Assembly (NCBI GenBank): GCA_002435365.1
Contig: DJMM01000035.1
Coordinates: forward strand, 1-23,019
DNA: 23,019 nt
Direction of reading: 5' to 3'
Source of the DNA: Ignavibacteriales bacterium UBA6490
GTDB lineage: Bacteria; Bacteroidota; Ignavibacteria; Ignavibacteriales; Ignavibacteriaceae
Shown: positions 1 through 7,996 of the stretch, piece by piece
How positions within the stretch are numbered: position 1 is the stretch's first letter
How the letters are laid out: each line of letters starts with the position of its first letter
The notes under the pieces: model-generated
Seen by the model: the letters and a program-made list of their open reading frames with translations, nothing else
What the model was told of the DNA's origin: nothing
The model's database searches: none
Translations under genes and position numbers: made by a program

Positions 1-427
1 TTTCTTCGGGCTGTTCTGAAACAGAAGAAAATGCCGGGGTGACCGGTCTTTCCCCGGACGATTCACTGAATAAAAGAAAACCGGCAAGAATTCCGGCCGC
101 GGCATATGCAGTGCCGTTAATAATATACTTGTAATTGAGTCCAAAGAAACGGGTAAGCGGCTCAAATAAACTGTAAATCCTTTTAGTATCTGTTCTTTCG
201 GCACTTAGTCTCTTTTTAAGTTCTGCGCGGGCCTGGTCAACCAGTGTTTCAGGAACCTGTTCAGCTTTTCTTACAGCAAGGTATTCATCTAATTTTTTAA
301 GCTGCTCATATTCTTTACTGCATTCGGAACACTGCTGCAGGTGGATATCGAGCAGCTCCTGTCCCGCAACGGTTATCTCGCCGGCTACAGAGAGATACAG
401 CAGTTCTTTATATTCCTTATGGTTCAT
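1..427 (-). CDS. Zinc-finger anti-sigma factor, partial (C-terminus beyond left edge)
   Basis: Translating the minus strand from the ATG at 425-427 gives 142 codons open to the window edge, so the 3' end is missing. Residues 29-36 form an H-x3-C-x2-C motif (His29, Cys33, Cys36), the signature of the zf-HC2 anti-sigma fold that clamps an ECF sigma factor. A hydrophobic stretch at about residues 102-121, rich in Ala, Gly, Ile and Leu, would be a single membrane span, placing the zinc finger in the cytoplasm and the missing part in the periplasm. The start lies 1 bp after the sigma-factor stop codon, with a GGAG ribosome site inside the end of that gene, so the two are probably translationally coupled. 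The pairing with an ECF sigma gene is the classical arrangement. The signal sensed cannot be read from this fragment. Confidence 0.85.
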   Translation of the reverse strand, partial: MNHKEYKELLYLSVAGEITVAGQELLDIHLQQCSECSKEYEQLKKLDEYLAVRKAEQVPETLVDQARAELKKRLSAERTDTKRIYSLFEPLTRFFGLNYKYIINGTAYAAAGILAGFLLFSESSGERPVTPAFSSVSEQPEE

Positions 428-428
428 T

Positions 429-1013
429 TTAAACTCCATCGTATGAAAATTCTTGCAGACTTTTGCGCACTTTTCTGATTGCATCGAACAGGTATTTTTT
501 TACGGTACCTTCTTTACACCCCAGTATTCCGGCTATTTCCCTCAGCTTATAGCCTTCGATCATTTTAAGAGTAAAGCAGATTTTTTGTTTCGGAGTAAGC
601 TGATTTACAGCCGCACCAATAATTTTTCCTGTTTCACTGTCGAGTGCAATTTTATCAGGATGATCATTTCTGTCAGATTCCAGATTCATGATGATGCTTT
701 CCTGTTCTTCATCTTCGCTGCCTGAAAGAGATATTTTAACTCTTTTACTTTGTCTTGATTTATAAGTTAGACAGACATTTGTTGTAATACGGAAAATCCA
801 TGTTGAAAATTCACTCTGAAAGCGAAAGTTATTAATGCTTTTAAAGATTCTTATAAACACATCCTGGTAAATATCCTTTGCGTCATCGCTGTTCCCGGTA
901 TATTTCATGGCAATTGAGAGCACCTGTCTGTCGTACCGGCAGACAAGTTCCTCAAATGCAGAAATATTTCCATCCTGCGCTTTCAGGATAAGATCCGTAT
1001 CGCTCAATGCCAT
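429..1013 (-). CDS. ECF-type RNA polymerase sigma factor (sigma-70 family)
   Basis: The 194-residue protein has the two-domain layout of group 4 (ECF) sigma factors. Region 2 spans about residues 20-88, with the core-binding helix around YTGNSDDAKDIYQDVFIRIF and the conserved TWIFRITTN at 71-79. Region 4 spans about 132-185, with a helix-turn-helix at 155-178 that would read the -35 element. The linker (about 95-125) is acidic. It directs RNA polymerase to a small regulon and is presumably held by the anti-sigma factor encoded 1 bp downstream. An AAGGA ribosome site lies about 8 bp before the ATG. The gene follows the RmlD-like reductase by 63 bp on the same strand with no clear terminator between them, so read-through from the carbohydrate operon is possible. 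No match to the housekeeping promoter motif was found directly upstream. Confidence 0.93.
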   Translation of the reverse strand: MALSDTDLILKAQDGNISAFEELVCRYDRQVLSIAMKYTGNSDDAKDIYQDVFIRIFKSINNFRFQSEFSTWIFRITTNVCLTYKSRQSKRVKISLSGSEDEEQESIIMNLESDRNDHPDKIALDSETGKIIGAAVNQLTPKQKICFTLKMIEGYKLREIAGILGCKEGTVKKYLFDAIRKVRKSLQEFSYDGV

Positions 1014-1076
1014 TAAGTTTCCTTACGTCAATTAATTAGACCTGCATTTTGCCTGAATAGTTGTCTTAAAGCGGCA

Positions 1077-1994
1077 TCATAAATTCAGATATTTTTTAAT
1101 AACTCTTAAAGAATCCCTGATATTGTGTGGTTTATAGCCTAATTCGGTTTCCGCTTTTAATGTAACAAGACCTGAGCGGAGCGGTCTTTGAGCAGTCTGA
1201 TTAAGTTCACCTGTAGAAATAGGGATAATTAGACTGTTATCGAGATCGAAATATTCGGAGATTAATCGGGCAAATTCATAGCGTGAAAGGAATTCTTTTC
1301 CGCCTATATTATAGATTCCCTGCCTTCTGTATTCTATTATTTTCCTGATAGCGCTTACCAGGTCCTCGGTAAATGTGGGATTATTGAACTGGTCGGTTAC
1401 AATCCTTATTTCCTGCCTGCTCTTAAGTTTGCTGATAGTCCATCGCACAAAATCGGGTCTGCTGTTGCGTGCCATACCGTAAAGTACATTTGTTCTCAGA
1501 ATAGTATACATTGCTCCGCTTATTCTTAAGGCATTCTCACCGGCAAGCTTGGTCCTTCCATAGTAGCCAAGCGGATTTGGTTTATCTTTTTCGGTATAGG
1601 GACCTTTCGATCCGTCAAAAATATAATCAGATGATATATGGATAAGGCGTGCATCCATCACCCGGCATGATTCCGCCAGGTATTCCACTCCTTTGACGTT
1701 TACTTTCCATGCATTTTCCCTCTCTGTTTCGCTGGCATCAACATTTGTAAAAGCAGCGGTGTTAATTATAAAATCCGGATAGAATTCAAAGATAAGGTTC
1801 TTTATATGCTCTCTGTTGGTGATATCACAACTTACATATTCTGCACTGCTGAAAAAAGCCTGCGGCTCCTGGGAAGTGGTTAGCAGCTCAATATTTTCCT
1901 CGCTGCAAAGCGATTCAACCAGGCGCTGACCGAGCATTCCGTTGGCCCCGGTAATGAAAATCCTTGTTTTTATGATATCATGAGAATACATCAT
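1077..1994 (-). CDS. RmlD-like NAD(P)-dependent sugar-nucleotide reductase (extended SDR)
   Basis: This 305-residue protein belongs to the RmlD substrate-binding family of short-chain dehydrogenases; the prototype reduces dTDP-4-dehydrorhamnose to dTDP-rhamnose. The nucleotide-binding motif GxxGxLG is at residues 16-22 (GANGMLG). The catalytic residues are visible: Ser in SSDYIFDG (121-128) and the Y145-x3-K149 pair in YYGRTK. Length fits the family (about 280-300). It overlaps the upstream PfkB-type kinase gene by 17 bp, so translation is likely coupled, and no separate ribosome site is visible. The first two codons are both ATG, so the start could be one codon later. No other rhamnose genes (rmlA, rmlB, rmlC) are in view, so the true substrate is open; other RmlD-fold proteins include methionine adenosyltransferase regulatory subunits. 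The family call is firm and the reaction is inferred. Confidence 0.88.
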   Translation of the reverse strand: MMYSHDIIKTRIFITGANGMLGQRLVESLCSEENIELLTTSQEPQAFFSSAEYVSCDITNREHIKNLIFEFYPDFIINTAAFTNVDASETERENAWKVNVKGVEYLAESCRVMDARLIHISSDYIFDGSKGPYTEKDKPNPLGYYGRTKLAGENALRISGAMYTILRTNVLYGMARNSRPDFVRWTISKLKSRQEIRIVTDQFNNPTFTEDLVSAIRKIIEYRRQGIYNIGGKEFLSRYEFARLISEYFDLDNSLIIPISTGELNQTAQRPLRSGLVTLKAETELGYKPHNIRDSLRVIKKYLNL

Positions 1995-2859
1995 GTTTTA
2001 ATTTAACAAATTCATCTGTATTATGGTAAGAAGCTGCGGTTCCTGCAGCTTTATTTGCGATTGCAAGAGAACTGGTCACATCTCCGGATTTAATATAATA
2101 ATGGAAAAATGCGGCGCCAAAAATATCTCCCAGCCCCACCAGGTTTACTGCTTTTGTCTTCACCGCTGAGTAATATACTGATACTACTTCGTCTTTCCGA
2201 ATAAAATAGGCTTTGGCTCCTTTATTTCCTTTGGTAACAATAAGAATTCTGGGACCCCCGGATAAAACCTTCCTTGCTATTTCCAGCTCGCTTGGTAAAT
2301 CATAAAGTGAAAACACTTCAATATCGTTCACCTGAACAATATCCAGGTTTTCAGCCCATTGGCTAAAGTTCTGAATTAAATGCTGGGGGCGGTTCAGTGA
2401 CTCATCTGTTCCCCTGGTAAGCGAGTGAACATCCATATAAACGGGACAACCGTAAGTCCTTCTTAATTCAGCCAGCTGCTGCAAGGTAATATCCAGACCG
2501 GTAATCATATTTATAAGGATTCCGTCAGGCGCTGACGGTAATCCGGCAGGCAGGTCAATATTTCCGCCAAGATTGTCATATCTTTCTTCTCTTTCCTTAT
2601 GGTCATATATATTAAGATAAACTTTCGGAACAGTCTCTCTGCCAATGACACAAAATGAAATGTTCACTCTGTCGTATATATTTCTGTAAAGATTATAGTT
2701 ATTCTCATCGATGGAGGTCAAAAGAGTTATTTCGTCTTCCTCGTCCTTAATATTAAGCATGCCGGCGGCAGAGTAATATAAACCGCCCGGTTTAACGGTT
2801 TCAGTGCCCTTATAAAGAATATGGTCTTCTACGGAATGACCGATTAAAAACAGGTTCAT
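1978..2859 (-). CDS. PfkB-family carbohydrate kinase
   Basis: The 293-residue protein matches the PfkB/ribokinase superfamily, which phosphorylates sugars or nucleosides using ATP. The N-terminal di-glycine motif is seen in KPGGLYYSAAG (about residues 23-33). Near the C-terminus, NLVGLGDIFGAAFFHYY carries the second signature: G-x-G-D keeps the anion hole and the catalytic Asp, but the usual D-T-x-G-A-G-D is changed to N-L-V-G-L-G-D. Length is typical. The start codon overlaps the stop of the heparinase-like gene in an ATGA arrangement, and the 3' end overlaps the RmlD-like gene by 17 bp, so the three genes form one coupled unit. There is no signal peptide, so it acts in the cytoplasm. The substrate is not predictable; context suggests a sugar or sugar derivative handled with its two neighbours. 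Confidence 0.85.
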   Translation of the reverse strand: MNLFLIGHSVEDHILYKGTETVKPGGLYYSAAGMLNIKDEEDEITLLTSIDENNYNLYRNIYDRVNISFCVIGRETVPKVYLNIYDHKEREERYDNLGGNIDLPAGLPSAPDGILINMITGLDITLQQLAELRRTYGCPVYMDVHSLTRGTDESLNRPQHLIQNFSQWAENLDIVQVNDIEVFSLYDLPSELEIARKVLSGGPRILIVTKGNKGAKAYFIRKDEVVSVYYSAVKTKAVNLVGLGDIFGAAFFHYYIKSGDVTSSLAIANKAAGTAASYHNTDEFVKLKHDVFS

Positions 2860-4808
2860 GCTAAAATGATCTCCGTTGTAATATGGACCGGTAATTTTGC
2901 AGATACGGCGGCGGTAATTTTTTTGGTTTCAGAAAGGCTGCCGTATGATCCTGAAAACAAAGTATCCTGAACCGAGCATATTAATACATCGGCAGGAGTG
3001 TGGAACAGGACTTCTCCCTTTACCGGATCAGAAAATATGAATCTGCTGTTATCGTCCTTAATCAGAATAATTCCGGGATCAAATATAAGATTAATGAAAG
3101 CCCGGTGAGTGCTTCCGCCGAAAAGTTCATCCCTTATGGTAAGTTTATTAGTCTCTTTCTTCAGCCGGAAAATCCTTTTGATTATAACAGGGTCGATGAA
3201 TCTTGCATATGCATAATGCTGGACAGACAGAATATCTTCATGCTCATCCGAATGCCATTCGGTAATTTTGGGTTTGGTAAGGTCCTCCTTAATATTAAAA
3301 ACTCCTTCAAGCTCGACCGGTTCTTCGTCATCAATATAAATTGAATTATGGCTTTTTACAGATCTTAGCTTATACCTGACCAGGTTGTCCGAATAAAAGC
3401 TGTAAGTTCCGGGGTCTGTTATTATTTTGTGTCCTTTGTAATAAAGTTCAAAAGACAGGATATCATTATGTCCGGCCGTTTTGCTGAAGTCCGATCCGAT
3501 TTCTGAAACATCAACAGTAATATGGATATCGTTATTCCTGAGTATAAAGATTCCTGAATCTGCATAACCGTAGGAAATCTTCTGATAATCTCTTTCCGGT
3601 ATGGAGTCGTATTCCGCTACAGCATCCTTTCCCAGGTAAAAAAGGACATCCATGGTGGGTGAGGGAACAAAATGCTTAAGAAATCCCTTATCGAGCCCGG
3701 CGCATCCCAATGCCAGCGGGAAACTGTATTTAAGACTGCCTGCCCTGCATAAAGGGATGAGTCTTCCTGCAAATTCGTCACCTATAGCCGCTATTGAATT
3801 ATCATCCCGCAGCATCGAGGCCAGCACATTGAAAGTTTTTGCATACTTCTCCTCAAATAATTTTGAAAGATCAATATTAATTTTGCCGAAAGACGATTTC
3901 AATATAAACAGAGCTTCTATCATGTGAGGAAAGAAAAGTATTGAACCTACCTTTGCAACCCCCTCTGCAGAGAACTGTTTCCTTATAATTTCTTCTGTTG
4001 ATGAGTGAGAAATATGGAGCAGTCTCTCTCCATACCTGCTGTCTTTTAAGATTAATCCTGAAGCAGCAAGTGCAGCCGTGCTGATTAAGTATCCGTAGCC
4101 TTTATCGGCGGGAAGATTATTTTCAATGAAAACGGAATGAATAAGAACCCACTTTCTTAAGCTGTTTATGAACCCGCTATCCGTCTTTTCAGACCAGATG
4201 AAAAACGGCAGTGAGAATATTATATTCAGTAATCTTATAGACACTTCTGCGGTGTCCTGCCAGTTCACGCTTGCGCAAAAAGGATTTTCATCGATAAACT
4301 GCTCCAGCAGCTGTTTATATTTTTCCGTGTATTTTTCATCTCCTGAAGCAAGATAGCCCTTACCCAGCAGTACTAATTGGTTCAGCCGTCCCATAAGCCA
4401 TGGATTTACAATATCAGTGCCTTTCGGAAAATCGAAATGGTCCTGTTTCCAGCAAAGCCCTGCTTTCCATTCATATCCGGATGTGTAGTCATAATTCCAC
4501 CTGATCCTTTCGCCGAGCGGCAGTTTGCCTGAAGAGGGGAAATCGAAAAAATTGCCGAAAGCAGATTCCGCATCAGATATTATATCTGATCTGGATTCCA
4601 TTCCGAGAAGAAGTTCTCTTACCACGGTTATTTCATCAAGGCCGCTTATAAAGTTGAAAGGGTAGTTGTATTTAAAATTAGAAATGTCTTTTACATCAGC
4701 CATTGCAGGCAGCGGGAAGGGGTTCCCTGAGTAAAAAGATAACTCGGCATCTCTTCTGAATAATGTTTTCTTAAAATTTAATATTGAAAGCCTTTCCAAA
4801 AGGCGCAT
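2856..4808 (-). CDS. Heparinase II/III-like protein with divergent active site, probably cytoplasmic
   Basis: The 650-residue protein has the heparinase II/III layout: an alpha/alpha-toroid domain (about 60-400, including WNYDYTSGYEWK and the NW..TAEVSIRLLN segment) and a C-terminal beta-sandwich (about 410-640) with the family motif GHNDILSFEL at 446-455 and DPGTYS at 465-470. Family members are polysaccharide lyases acting on uronate-containing glycans. Two features differ. There is no signal peptide or lipobox. By eye alignment, the toroid residues usually contributing Asn-His and Tyr-His are replaced (KGYG at 236-239 and FF at 292-293), so classical lyase activity is doubtful. It is the first gene of a coupled operon with a PfkB-type kinase and an RmlD-like reductase. 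Related proteins occur in exopolysaccharide gene clusters. No ribosome site is visible before the ATG. The fold call is firm, the function open. Confidence 0.85.
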   Translation of the reverse strand: MRLLERLSILNFKKTLFRRDAELSFYSGNPFPLPAMADVKDISNFKYNYPFNFISGLDEITVVRELLLGMESRSDIISDAESAFGNFFDFPSSGKLPLGERIRWNYDYTSGYEWKAGLCWKQDHFDFPKGTDIVNPWLMGRLNQLVLLGKGYLASGDEKYTEKYKQLLEQFIDENPFCASVNWQDTAEVSIRLLNIIFSLPFFIWSEKTDSGFINSLRKWVLIHSVFIENNLPADKGYGYLISTAALAASGLILKDSRYGERLLHISHSSTEEIIRKQFSAEGVAKVGSILFFPHMIEALFILKSSFGKINIDLSKLFEEKYAKTFNVLASMLRDDNSIAAIGDEFAGRLIPLCRAGSLKYSFPLALGCAGLDKGFLKHFVPSPTMDVLFYLGKDAVAEYDSIPERDYQKISYGYADSGIFILRNNDIHITVDVSEIGSDFSKTAGHNDILSFELYYKGHKIITDPGTYSFYSDNLVRYKLRSVKSHNSIYIDDEEPVELEGVFNIKEDLTKPKITEWHSDEHEDILSVQHYAYARFIDPVIIKRIFRLKKETNKLTIRDELFGGSTHRAFINLIFDPGIILIKDDNSRFIFSDPVKGEVLFHTPADVLICSVQDTLFSGSYGSLSETKKITAAVSAKLPVHITTEIILA

Positions 4809-4841
4809 AGTTAAAGCATTCTATGTTGGTGTAAATTAAGT

Positions 4842-4849
4842 TATATTTG
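4842..4849 (+). promoter_or_regulatory. Probable -7 promoter element (TAnnTTTG) of bshA
   Basis: TATATTTG matches the Bacteroidota -7 consensus and ends about 52 bp before the bshA ATG, inside the 93-bp divergent gap to the heparinase-like gene. No TTG is found at the usual 19-21 bp further upstream; the only nearby TTG (4826-4828) is 13 bp away, so the match rests on the -7 box alone. Confidence 0.4.
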
Positions 4850-4901
4850 TTTCTGCAATAGCTGAAAAAACGATTTAAAATTTAATTATAAAAACAAACG
4901 T

Positions 4902-6023
4902 ATGAAAATAGGTATAACTTGCTATCCTACATATGGCGGAAGCGGTGTGATAGCAACAGAGCTTGGGAAAGAACTTGCTCTCAGGGGTCATGAAGTTCAT
5001 TTTATAAGCTATGCGCTTCCTTTCAGGCTGAATGAATTTATAGAGAGAATTTATTTCCACGAAGTCGAAATGACAAGCTACCCGCTTTTTGAGTTCCCGC
5101 TTTACAGTCTTGCCCTTGCCAGCAAAATGGTGGAAGTTATAAAATATGAGAATCTGGATCTTCTCCACGTGCATTATGCCATTCCCCATGCCACAAGCGC
5201 TTATCTGGCAAAACAGATGCTTGCAGATTTCAAGGATTTGAAAATAATAACCACGCTTCACGGTACCGACATAACCCTTGTAGGGTTGGAACCCTCTTTT
5301 CTGCCGCTTGTAAAATTCAGTATTGAACAAAGCGACGGCGTTACCGCCGTATCCCGTTTTCTTAAGGAAAATACTCTCACAAATTATGATACAAAAAAGA
5401 ATATCGAAGTGATTCCCAATTTTGTGGATACGGAGCTGTTTAAACCAAATGGTCATTCGGGATTCCGGAATCATATAGCACCGAACGGTGAAAAAATACT
5501 GGTGCATATATCAAACTTCAGACAGGTAAAAAGAGTGCCCGATGCCATTAAAATGTTTGAGAAAATCGTTAAAGAGCTACCGGCCAAACTTGTTCTGGTC
5601 GGCGATGGCCCCGATCGTTCTGAATGCGAAAGATTGTGCAGGGATCTTAATGTATGCGATAATGTAAAATTTCTCGGCAAACAGGAAAGACTTGTGGATA
5701 TTTTAACTTCGTCGGATCTCTTTCTGCTCCCCTCCCAGGCTGAAAGCTTTGGACTTGCCGCTCTTGAAGCCATGGCATGCGGACTGCCTGTAATTAGTTC
5801 AAGCGTAGGCGGATTACCGGAACTTGTTAAGCATAATGAAACCGGTTTTATTGCTGAAATAGGGGATATTGACAGGATGGCGAGATATGCCGCCGACCTT
5901 CTCGGAAATGAAAGGAAATATAAGATCTTCTCCGAAAATTCTAGAAATAGAGCCGTCAATTATGAAAAGTCGAAGATTATTCCGTTGTACGAGAATTATT
6001 ATGAAAAGATTCTGAATTCGTAA
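4902..6023 (+). CDS. bshA: N-acetyl-alpha-D-glucosaminyl L-malate synthase BshA (bacillithiol pathway)
   Basis: This 373-residue GT4-family, GT-B fold glycosyltransferase transfers GlcNAc from UDP-GlcNAc to L-malate, the first step of bacillithiol synthesis. The N-terminus MKIGITCYPTYGGSG is highly characteristic of BshA, with the glycine loop at 12-15. TTLHGTDITLVG (118-129) and SNFRQVKRV (204-212) are further BshA-typical segments. The C-terminal E-x7-E motif lies in ESFGLAALEAM (Glu281, Glu289). Length fits the family. It acts in the cytoplasm. The later genes bshB and bshC are not in the window. No ribosome site precedes the ATG, as is common in this phylum, and a TATATTTG promoter-like box lies upstream. 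Two further rightward genes follow after 120 bp and may share its transcript. In Chlorobiota the end product can be N-methyl-bacillithiol; whether that applies here is unknown. Confidence 0.95.
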   Translation: MKIGITCYPTYGGSGVIATELGKELALRGHEVHFISYALPFRLNEFIERIYFHEVEMTSYPLFEFPLYSLALASKMVEVIKYENLDLLHVHYAIPHATSAYLAKQMLADFKDLKIITTLHGTDITLVGLEPSFLPLVKFSIEQSDGVTAVSRFLKENTLTNYDTKKNIEVIPNFVDTELFKPNGHSGFRNHIAPNGEKILVHISNFRQVKRVPDAIKMFEKIVKELPAKLVLVGDGPDRSECERLCRDLNVCDNVKFLGKQERLVDILTSSDLFLLPSQAESFGLAALEAMACGLPVISSSVGGLPELVKHNETGFIAEIGDIDRMARYAADLLGNERKYKIFSENSRNRAVNYEKSKIIPLYENYYEKILNS

Positions 6024-6143
6024 ATTTTTCGGGGCATTTACGGCTCAGACATATTCCGGCGGAAGGCCTTTTCCAGACCTGATAAAAACTTCTTGTGAAC
6101 TGAATGAATAACCGCATCACTTAAAATATGGTAAAAGAATATT

Positions 6144-6566
6144 TTGAAAAGTAAGGAGTATTGCAAGTTCAAGGCTGAAGAACTGAAACAAAGCCTGAAA
6201 ACATTCCCTGCGGATTTTATTGGTCCCACCGGCGGAGAACATTTATCCCTTCCTCCAAGAATACTCTATCTGGGAAAAGAGTTCTTCGGTAAACACGAGA
6301 TCACTTTTTTTGATGGAGAACCCTGGAAAATCTGCAATGACCTTCCCGAAGCAAAGTTTATAATCTATGCCCGCCAGAACGGACATACTGAAATAGTAAT
6401 CCCGCAAAATTCTGATGAACTGAAACAGGCTGTTGCCGAGTATGAAAAATATCTTGACCTGATGATGAAAGAGATAAAAAAAGAATTCTTGCGAAAATAT
6501 CCCACCGAAGAAAATTTTGATGCCGTGGCGGAAGTGCTCCGTCATCTGAATCTGGCAAGGTACTGA
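6144..6566 (+). CDS. Conserved-looking hypothetical protein, 140 residues
   Basis: The product is not recognised. The reading frame starts with TTG at 6144, as no ATG is available near the N-terminus, and ends 2 bp before the RNA methyltransferase gene, so the two are probably co-transcribed and coupled. The protein is soluble, with no signal peptide or membrane span. The N-terminal half includes a PTGGEHLSLPPRILYLG segment (28-44) and a probable beta-strand WKICNDLPEAKFIIYAR. The C-terminal half (about 85-140) is charged and probably helical (EYEKYLDLMMKEIKKEF). An eight-codon frame with its own ATG at 6128 overlaps the TTG start in another frame and stops at 6154, so the exact start is uncertain. 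The well-formed sequence and tight spacing argue that the gene is real. Function cannot be inferred beyond a possible link to RNA modification by position. Confidence 0.65.
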   Translation: MKSKEYCKFKAEELKQSLKTFPADFIGPTGGEHLSLPPRILYLGKEFFGKHEITFFDGEPWKICNDLPEAKFIIYARQNGHTEIVIPQNSDELKQAVAEYEKYLDLMMKEIKKEFLRKYPTEENFDAVAEVLRHLNLARY

Positions 6567-6568
6567 TA

Positions 6569-7996
6569 ATGGCTGTATTCAGCGAAAATATTTCGGCATA
6601 TCTGAACAGGCTTTTTGGCAAGGATGCGTCAGATAAATTCAGCGAGTTTATTGATAAAGAACCCTCCCAGTATATCCGTGTTAACAGGCTCAGGAATACA
6701 CCTGATAATCTCTCCGCGATCCTTAAAAACGACTATGAGATCCTGTCGGAAAAAGTCAAGAACATGGGATTTGCTCTCAAGCTGTCGGGAAGAACTGATC
6801 TGACCGGAAAAACAATCGAGCATATAATCGGAGAGTATTATATGCAGGGACTTTCCTCCATGATACCGCCTGTAATTCTTAATCCCGCTTCCGGTGACAA
6901 GGTTCTTGATCTGTGTGCTGCACCAGGTTCCAAGACCACCGGGATTGCAGAGATGATGAATAATCAGGGCACTCTCATTGCAAATGAAATTGCAATGGAC
7001 AGAACCATGGCACTGGTTTATAACCTGGACAGGATGAATATCATAAATACCGGGGTTCTTCATTTTAAAGGGGAAATGCTGAGCAAAATTTACGATAATT
7101 ATTTCGATAAGATCCTTGTGGATGCTCCCTGCAGCGGTCTAGGCATTCTGCAGAAAAAAGAAGAGGTCAACGACTGGTGGAGCGAGGAGAGAGTTAAAAA
7201 TCTGGGCGAACTCCAGCTTAAACTTCTGGTTACTGCAATAAAAATGATACGGACCGGCGGGGAAATAGTATATTCTACATGTACGCTTACCCCTGAAGAA
7301 AATGAAGGCGTGATCAGCAAGGTTATGGAGAAATATCCGGTGGAACTGGAAGAGATAACCCTTCCCGTTATATCCCATGACGGATTTACTTCGTTCAGTA
7401 ATGTCCGGTTCAATCCGCAGCTTAAAAAAGCAAGACGCATACTTCCGTGGGAGGCAGATACCGACGGATTCTTTATCGCGAAATTAAGAAAGACAGATGC
7501 TACCCGCTCCCTTGAACCCTTCCCGCTTAAGCAGGGAGAATTTAAATTTATCCGTGCATCATCAAAAGAAATTAAACAGCAGATGACCGGACTGGCACAA
7601 AGGTTCGGAATATCTCCCGATTTACTATCAGGATTCAGATATCATCTCAGAAAAAAAGATATCTATTTTACAAGCGAAGAATGGGATGATGATAACCCGG
7701 GAATTTTTGAAAGGATCGGTACAAGATTCGGAGTTATAGATAAGAAGAATGAAATTACGCTTCATTCGCAGGCGGCACAAATACTGCAGAAGCATATCTC
7801 CGAAAATATATTTAACATTGACGAAAAAGATCAGCTGAAAAAGTACCTTGAAGGGGGGATCATTAAAATTGATTTGCCCCCGGGACAGTATGTGGTGCGG
7901 TACAAGAAATATATTTTAGGTACGGCAGTATCTACAAAAGACGGCCTTAAAAGCAGGTTTCCCAGGGCTAAACGCACCCAGGGTATCTACTATTGA
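6569..7996 (+). CDS. RNA cytosine-C5 methyltransferase, RsmF/NOL1/NOP2/Sun family
   Basis: The 475-residue protein has the full motif set of RNA m5C methyltransferases. The SAM-binding motif I is DLCAAPGSKT (114-123). Motif IV is DAPCSGLG (185-192), with Cys188 for product release. Motif VI is STCTLTPEENE (236-246), with nucleophile Cys238. A C-terminal extension (about 310-475) ending in an LPPGQYVVRYKKYILG and LKSRFPRAKR segment resembles the PUA-like RNA-binding tail of RsmF. There is no N-terminal NusB-like domain, so RsmB is less likely. The expected substrate is a cytosine of 16S rRNA, but the exact position cannot be assigned. An AAGG ribosome site lies before the ATG, and the gene follows the 140-residue protein by 2 bp. 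Its last 7 bp overlap the end of the convergent serine-hydrolase gene, leaving no room for a terminator. Confidence 0.92.
   Translation: MAVFSENISAYLNRLFGKDASDKFSEFIDKEPSQYIRVNRLRNTPDNLSAILKNDYEILSEKVKNMGFALKLSGRTDLTGKTIEHIIGEYYMQGLSSMIPPVILNPASGDKVLDLCAAPGSKTTGIAEMMNNQGTLIANEIAMDRTMALVYNLDRMNIINTGVLHFKGEMLSKIYDNYFDKILVDAPCSGLGILQKKEEVNDWWSEERVKNLGELQLKLLVTAIKMIRTGGEIVYSTCTLTPEENEGVISKVMEKYPVELEEITLPVISHDGFTSFSNVRFNPQLKKARRILPWEADTDGFFIAKLRKTDATRSLEPFPLKQGEFKFIRASSKEIKQQMTGLAQRFGISPDLLSGFRYHLRKKDIYFTSEEWDDDNPGIFERIGTRFGVIDKKNEITLHSQAAQILQKHISENIFNIDEKDQLKKYLEGGIIKIDLPPGQYVVRYKKYILGTAVSTKDGLKSRFPRAKRTQGIYY

Noticed and set aside
4875..5507. Long open frame on the minus strand (210 codons)
   Set aside because: It lies fully antisense to bshA, whose protein sequence is unmistakable; its composition is not protein-like.
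6038..6229. Minus-strand frame whose end (SDAVIHSVHKKFLSGLEKAF) looks protein-like
   Set aside because: No upstream start or ribosome site fits, and its first half overlaps the 140-residue gene on the plus strand; too short to support.
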